Shown here one piece after another: positions 62,001 through 64,000 of a stretch of 64,000 bases of DNA (position 1 is the stretch's first letter; each line of letters begins with the position of its first letter). The position numbers were made by a program, and so were the translations under genes. The notes below the pieces were generated by a model that made no database searches, was not told the origin of the DNA, and was given only the letters and a program-made list of their open reading frames with translations. The DNA lies in the IMG/VR virus record IMGVR_UViG_3300025082_002282, positions 1 to 64,000 of that record; one strand, given 5' to 3'. Source of the stretch: a virus.

Positions 62001-64000
62001 GGAACAGCCTCATGTGGATAACTTAATAGGGTGGTTCCGAATGGGAAACGACACTGGTTATGTCATGGCTGGAACTTCTGGTTCTATAACAATGACAAAC
62101 AATCTTGGATTAAATAATCATGCTATGCCTCTGTACAGGAAGACTCTTGTCGGCGGCGGCAAAGGTTCTTTGGCTGGAGTCGAGACCACGACTAAGGGCA
62201 AATTTGTAGGATTTACAGATGCTTGGTCAGCTGGTGCCCAAACTGGATATGGAATTACATTGTTGGGAGAAAACGGCGTAGACACAAACATGGAACTAAC
62301 AGGGGCTTTTCAATATCCTTCCTACATCACTGGTTCCGCGTTTAACGAAACATCTGATTTCGGCATACCACGCATCGGTTCTGCCAGCTGGGGGGAACAT
62401 CAGGCGAAAGGAGCAGACCCAGAGTTGGCGGAAGCAACGTCTTATTGGACTCAGGGAGATTATGGAAGAAATTTTGGTACATGGGGCGTCCAACGTGTTG
62501 AAAGACTTCCGTTTGAGGTAATTATTGATCCAACCCGCTTGGTCACAAATACAGTTAAAAATATTGGCACAGCCAGAAATGTTGCAAGATTAGACGAGAG
62601 GTTCACCTTTTACGAAATGGAGCCACACCCAAGTGCCAGTTTACAGCCATGCTCATTCTTGAGAAGTAGGTCATCTGGATCGGCAGATACTGGTGCTCGA
62701 CACCTACCCCATCTTTCAACTGTGGTTCCGGAAACATACTGGGGGGCGACACACCAAACACCGATAACCTCTTCTATGTTGACCGCTAGTTTTAGTTTGT
62801 CGAGAATGCGGGTCTTGAGTGACACGACATACTCGAAGGCAGCTAACAATTTTTTTGCTGAAAGTTCAAGATTCTTTTTGGAGGGGGGACATACTACAAC
62901 TATCGCATCCGAAGATACGTTACAGACTGCTGTAGATCCGAGTAAAACATACAAGTTCCGATTGAGGTTAAATCGTCCCAATACGCAGGACTTTCCGATG
63001 TATAATCGTGCGGCTGCATTTGGACCACCAATCAACGCAGGACCTGGTGATCATGGATTGAATCGGTCACAGAACTACGTAGGTCATGGATTCGCCCCGT
63101 ATACTCCACCTCATTATGACAATTATGCAGAGGTTGAATATATATTCAATCCGTCCGTTGGCGTCTCATATGAGACCATAGAAGATGTTCTTAACAGGAT
63201 AACCGAACAAAATAGTTTGGGCACCGCAACCATTAACTATAATAGGTATATTCAGGGTACTGGTTCAAAAAACAATTTTGGAATTTCAGGAATTACAAAT
63301 AGTGATTATGTGTCGGGTCCAGGCATCAGTACTGATTTTCAAAGTATCAATGCCGCGACTGCATCTTTAAATAAAACACATGCGATGCAATTGTCTGCTA
63401 GTTTTTATGGTATGGATTTGGCACAAGGAAGCCTGGTTCCAATATTTGAGGGAACAGAAAGAGATAGGGACATTCTTCGAAAATCGTGGGTTATACAGAG
63501 TAAGTGGGAAACCCCAAATATGGATTTTCGTAAGACCACCCCTGCAAAAGCAAAGCCTCATTATATAACCACTGCGAAAGGGATGTGGCACCAAACAGGA
63601 GCGTATGATGATCCCAGTTCGTTTATAGAAATTATGCCACCAATTGATGGGTCTGAAGATTTGTCAAGTTTATTAGGTGTTCATTTTAGAAAAGGTGAGC
63701 GAAAAATAAAGGAGCAAAGAGCCCTTTCTATCGGACAATTGCCAGAAGAGCGTAAAGTATCGGAAGCGGTTGTTGCGATTCCGTTTGTGGAAGATGAGAG
63801 TGGCAACAGAAAGTTCTTTAACATTCCAAAGAACGAGGTATATAAGGCTGTCCAGAACGAGGGGTATCCAAATTACAAGAAAGCGTATATTGATACTGTT
63901 GAGGGACGAAGACTTAGACACGGTCGCGGTCGTAACAAGGGGACAACCACAGAAGTCGTGGCAAACCCCATATCATCCCGGACAAGTATTCAAACAATGG
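53008..64000 (+). CDS. Giant baseplate/adhesin-type structural protein, open at right edge (at least 3,664 codons)
   Basis: ATG 53008 lies directly after the previous stop. I read every codon to 64000 and found no stop. The N-terminal region includes a LamG-like domain (about nt 53400-54050; GEWHHYAFSF, SGSIDEFRFWKAKR). IYKSKGTEKAFRNLLRCYG (nt 54709-54765) resembles phage tail protein I/gp7-type cores. An Ig-like insert lies near nt 56460-56815, a lectin-like beta domain near 57840-58430, an insert near 60180-60660, and a second LamG-like domain near 61390-62060. Core segments in between look conserved in marine T4-like phages (KAMKKFLPYEGIYPAQRT). Position suggests the gp7/gp8 place of the wedge. 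The C-terminus is outside the window. Confidence 0.85.
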   Translation, partial: MSLKNLFSKISSKHILPESSVNDLLEDIESGRYIDEYIKRKARFLPHIDYATASNFARFGLAEEYYDSAARRIYQTYPYDGSSYEKIKWINNSNGLDLYVFDNEYPRTHGHARFSPTGWGSRTSLSGNYGNPATKEYIYIKGGPNVDNIWHTASNRTSNLEIDGNKGNTVEFWLKKSAFQTLTKREVVFDAWTTGSVPSGHQYGRLTIELDRTRPQEDSPWVVTYQSASSGVKNLYVSGTAGLYASASDGEWHHYAFSFQNTGSQVNFRLHVDGDLNHSVLTGSSIGNLNTAIVANIGALVAAKDSDPQPRLGPSTTTNPGLGFGKLSGSIDEFRFWKAKRSSKDIGRYWFTQVHGGTNTDDPNTDLGVYYKFNEGITLTSSIDQIALDYSGRISNGSWTGYSSDSRSTKSAMIQSSASLTEFAEPIIHTENPKVNEYLDDILEKGRNYDINNNSSIYKSVPGWILEEDDEGELKQLTQIMGAYFDELFMQIQSLSKLKHVKSENYSKKPLPFMDKVLRSMGFETPEIFIDADVLASLASRDEEKEFEQRLEDVKNVIYQNIYNNLIHIYKSKGTEKAFRNLLRCYGIDEEVIKINVYADGVDYPVEQNYRVGSFKTRCINFNRPANFSSTIYQYSSSLHHSGKSSEFPVSGYITGAHANDSAVGLSFTTEAEVVFPIRHRAGTVLHFDTPISSSLFGAHTVLDSHGDTHDLTWKAAAKDFANFEVYAVKDREDSRHAKFVVKSTSGIVAPVETGIYYDVYDGNKWNFAVRVAPKGTFGNTISGSTNSYNLELFGVKTDAGEVKEEFLLTSSLTNAQGQRFHQYSKRLYAGAHRRNFTGSTIDLSDVQLSSLRHWMSYLDNETIRSHALDPKSYGVPHPMRNAYTFMPGLDNPVPTIETLALDWGFNTVTGSTKGGQLIIRDFSSGSLKNKRDYGWIGDVISSNHPGRGNFFPSETTASVSVAYLQTARQQILENVHSSDMIRVLTRDDTTYTRESRPVNHFFSIEKSMYQAISEEMLDMFATIKDFSNLIGDPVNRYRPNYKAMEKLRSLFFERVENTPSIEKYIEFYKWIDASISQVLDQLKPASANFSEDVRTMIESHVLERNKYWTKFPTLEGKQAEPEPGQIKSVNEMLYNWRYGHAPLPSATGPVAATATITITAYTELNAGDKVNLVAADGTSYDFEQGDQSSVNGTFEATTSNEQTATNLMNVINTSSGPAGARFTATVDGAVVTVTQATPGSAGNTSVTLTDSGTAGMTKANFTGGTDNNRSETENCLWWSERASRKDAPLTTGIAATDAERETLRRVAIADVSGSTYALRRLTKPYRFKLELQPVLHGGDNFHLNKKKDLYLGTSNPGALDFIRISGSDVTFAGGECTDVYNPRINLGAPYSTTTTGEAGGGTVIEKKKAFAKADISNTNSDHDLSTIAPFSLYSSSIDDPKDYKAEIYDNFKKGVDITNLHSDAYGDDREIPIQSPFTEHWVGGHSHRHQHLNMMRPKIPQADPGLQNITMSLDHAGRRFEGFNLTMSQGQLYVTSPNLYALNHEPPGTFNVSLTSSTHNRSRILREPLAKRPVNIRNIKTTASEYAKDTVLNIGNYKHPYEIVQGTSVEMSPAFLIDNHNTLFGARTEYSSSFDTAPYSNPPSGWLTSGTPGIKQHADDASLKILAFTGSGTAYSSITDPPVDSGYYRWAQLDKRFNGQLTINYKFIMASSTTSHLGYKYGLTNAPEAGDSNPESLYLQYQLGHTGSWVTLQQLYVKSEYGTGFTPATASTISGDNIALRWITRMLSNGDYDHWGVDEVKITSKGTIEQKFPSQYFVEIDDRVRPHRAARKNVFVNRFSAPGGPETAGDAHGGPGLDIATNQYSVYNSLNYRNMMPRMALDEWSMDRAGKFGHVSNSSITASSPTASYHKVYHNPRYVATASWESGVECRIKHDNQFVQHQIPQSDLGYAWIKNSTTETTCSYARLESKFTYPKAQSDQTVYETNEANAVDFDSPGFVSASDMGFGHYGANGRVLTTRPDVLGGGSSLVGFEPVDFAGLNFIVVEPISSSYNLLGYDDVSVKSVGGVYSRVNYLAARDDGARFRSNVAHGTLSPDVFKWDAHLLNAILSNRNGPYGYPSWKQLRAGQHPVARKLRRDNIMAPIVERDNALVNSFSPAYFTRGDYSWPDNIDHQRARTSRTISAQRYRFTESAVTSKFGPLKTTMIGKSVAGLANSYGSWRDAHSAGGTQISVGGKVTHGNDLVTFSNPELVNFLQIDEKASATPLRDKIGADIIQSLYSETIYPRDSNSYSNRVRGRENFIIDWWKPKRADRRTIDKHNSQGLHIGLTSSMWPLDAQTNFGTSNEIALGTDIPGAFGEGELMSSYCLFRSGGVGLGAYPTASAMYARKFPEENYIFNLTFNTTVTEKYWGGASDGDHTSYYIQFYPPEASAVVHYIYFCRTAETASVNNAADIAVGANKIWIPLSESSYTTTTLASAVKDGLNSNSIFKKVAKAESSTNKLSLHFKGTWDNSYVGGDYLADEYSDFTIDGQIMIGYLDTSPVFLSASSNTSTYLAGAAKWEAGEMAGRDPFNYKDYDDYAMQMRLIGKDYSIVPEYRISEEMPNYIGRAAADPYFSCPQADFLQMTGALDDFADSSKSDFFKVYGHSDFIKYFDIVKEGHKELAMSENSLTLRCKAMKKFLPYEGIYPAQRTLQLATMFSESYGPQTNVAVEKFGQTKGGYEPYGSWRTALQPFYAPGIAYNSIKSGIAVDYPVFTPNRDRKFNLFCTTFDKQDNNHINIGQASEWAQLISGSHGKNSSAANSGLSISMWVYFDEDPDADGNTDTSGSLLVFKDDDNATEGIHFTKHGGRLMLSMYTDASNYKKWWTKPYKSLTTADKWYHVAVAKKFDTSTPDFYIDGVQIETQGAATAAGITGTAGSLTETSVNMDGHSTTATGNCTIGNHRYGHTNTNHALNAMEVAISEVSIFNTKLTDESVRGLFGGGVRQRGPWRPDLCVEQPHVDNLIGWFRMGNDTGYVMAGTSGSITMTNNLGLNNHAMPLYRKTLVGGGKGSLAGVETTTKGKFVGFTDAWSAGAQTGYGITLLGENGVDTNMELTGAFQYPSYITGSAFNETSDFGIPRIGSASWGEHQAKGADPELAEATSYWTQGDYGRNFGTWGVQRVERLPFEVIIDPTRLVTNTVKNIGTARNVARLDERFTFYEMEPHPSASLQPCSFLRSRSSGSADTGARHLPHLSTVVPETYWGATHQTPITSSMLTASFSLSRMRVLSDTTYSKAANNFFAESSRFFLEGGHTTTIASEDTLQTAVDPSKTYKFRLRLNRPNTQDFPMYNRAAAFGPPINAGPGDHGLNRSQNYVGHGFAPYTPPHYDNYAEVEYIFNPSVGVSYETIEDVLNRITEQNSLGTATINYNRYIQGTGSKNNFGISGITNSDYVSGPGISTDFQSINAATASLNKTHAMQLSASFYGMDLAQGSLVPIFEGTERDRDILRKSWVIQSKWETPNMDFRKTTPAKAKPHYITTAKGMWHQTGAYDDPSSFIEIMPPIDGSEDLSSLLGVHFRKGERKIKEQRALSIGQLPEERKVSEAVVAIPFVEDESGNRKFFNIPKNEVYKAVQNEGYPNYKKAYIDTVEGRRLRHGRGRNKGTTTEVVANPISSRTSIQTM

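Noticed and set aside
1-64000. Prophage integration module, CRISPR array, insertion sequence or replication origin
   Set aside because: No integrase, transposase, terminal inverted repeats, spaced direct repeats or iteron cluster was seen.

Overview
The window looks like part of the genome of a large T4-superfamily myovirus (Caudoviricetes) infecting a Gram-negative, probably aquatic, bacterium. The support is a T4-type baseplate block (gp25-like and gp6-like proteins), a gp55-like late sigma factor, a PIN-PhoH ATPase and very dense gene packing with ATGA/TAATG overlaps. The host inference rests on heptose/nonulosonate sugar genes and a phage lipoprotein. The sequence is AT-rich and almost all genes are on the + strand. 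The only convincing minus-strand gene is the lipoprotein protease at 7140-7937. Species and host cannot be named from this sequence.

Region 1 (1-2579) holds five consecutive genes whose products are unrelated downstream but share the same first 14 residues, MKLI[MI]EN[WF]Rxx[LIV]xE. This matches the logic of the T4 capsid-targeting sequence, which is clipped after Glu by the prohead protease. I read the block as a cassette of proteins packaged in the head and injected. One looks like an ADP-ribosyltransferase (compare T4 Alt) and one like a GNAT acetyltransferase. A 25-nt tRNA 3' end lies as a scar inside the cassette.

Region 2 (2609-11685) holds a tail-fibre-like protein, a PG-binding/GH25 endolysin, and a consensus sigma70 promoter with a tiny gene. 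Next come a minimal TilS next to a tRNA(CAU) that looks like tRNA-Ile2, a ClpP-like protease, zinc-ribbon and other small genes, and the lipoprotein trypsin-like protease. PIN-PhoH, an HExxH protein and a Cas4/RecB-like PD-(D/E)XK nuclease close the region.

Region 3 (11697-34886) is a 23-kb glycan island of about 24 genes. It holds glycosyltransferases of several folds, a split ADP-heptose branch (adenylyltransferase then kinase, plus a HAD protein and a GT9 heptosyltransferase) and WecB/NeuB/NeuA-type nonulosonate genes. It also has a short UDP-sugar dehydrogenase and two epimerases. The decoration enzymes are a carbamoyltransferase, two formyltransferases, a PIG-L deacetylase, an SGNH hydrolase, a methyltransferase and two sulfotransferases. 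Translational coupling through most of it suggests one long operon building a heavily decorated surface or virion glycan.

Region 4 (34888-64000) returns to phage core: small genes, the gp55-like sigma factor, then baseplate/tail genes. These include a baseplate protein with an M15 peptidase domain, a 2,895-residue structural protein, gp25, gp6, a DNRLRE-like protein, and an open reading frame that runs from 53008 off the right edge without a stop (at least 3,664 codons). This last one carries two LamG-like domains and other inserted binding modules.
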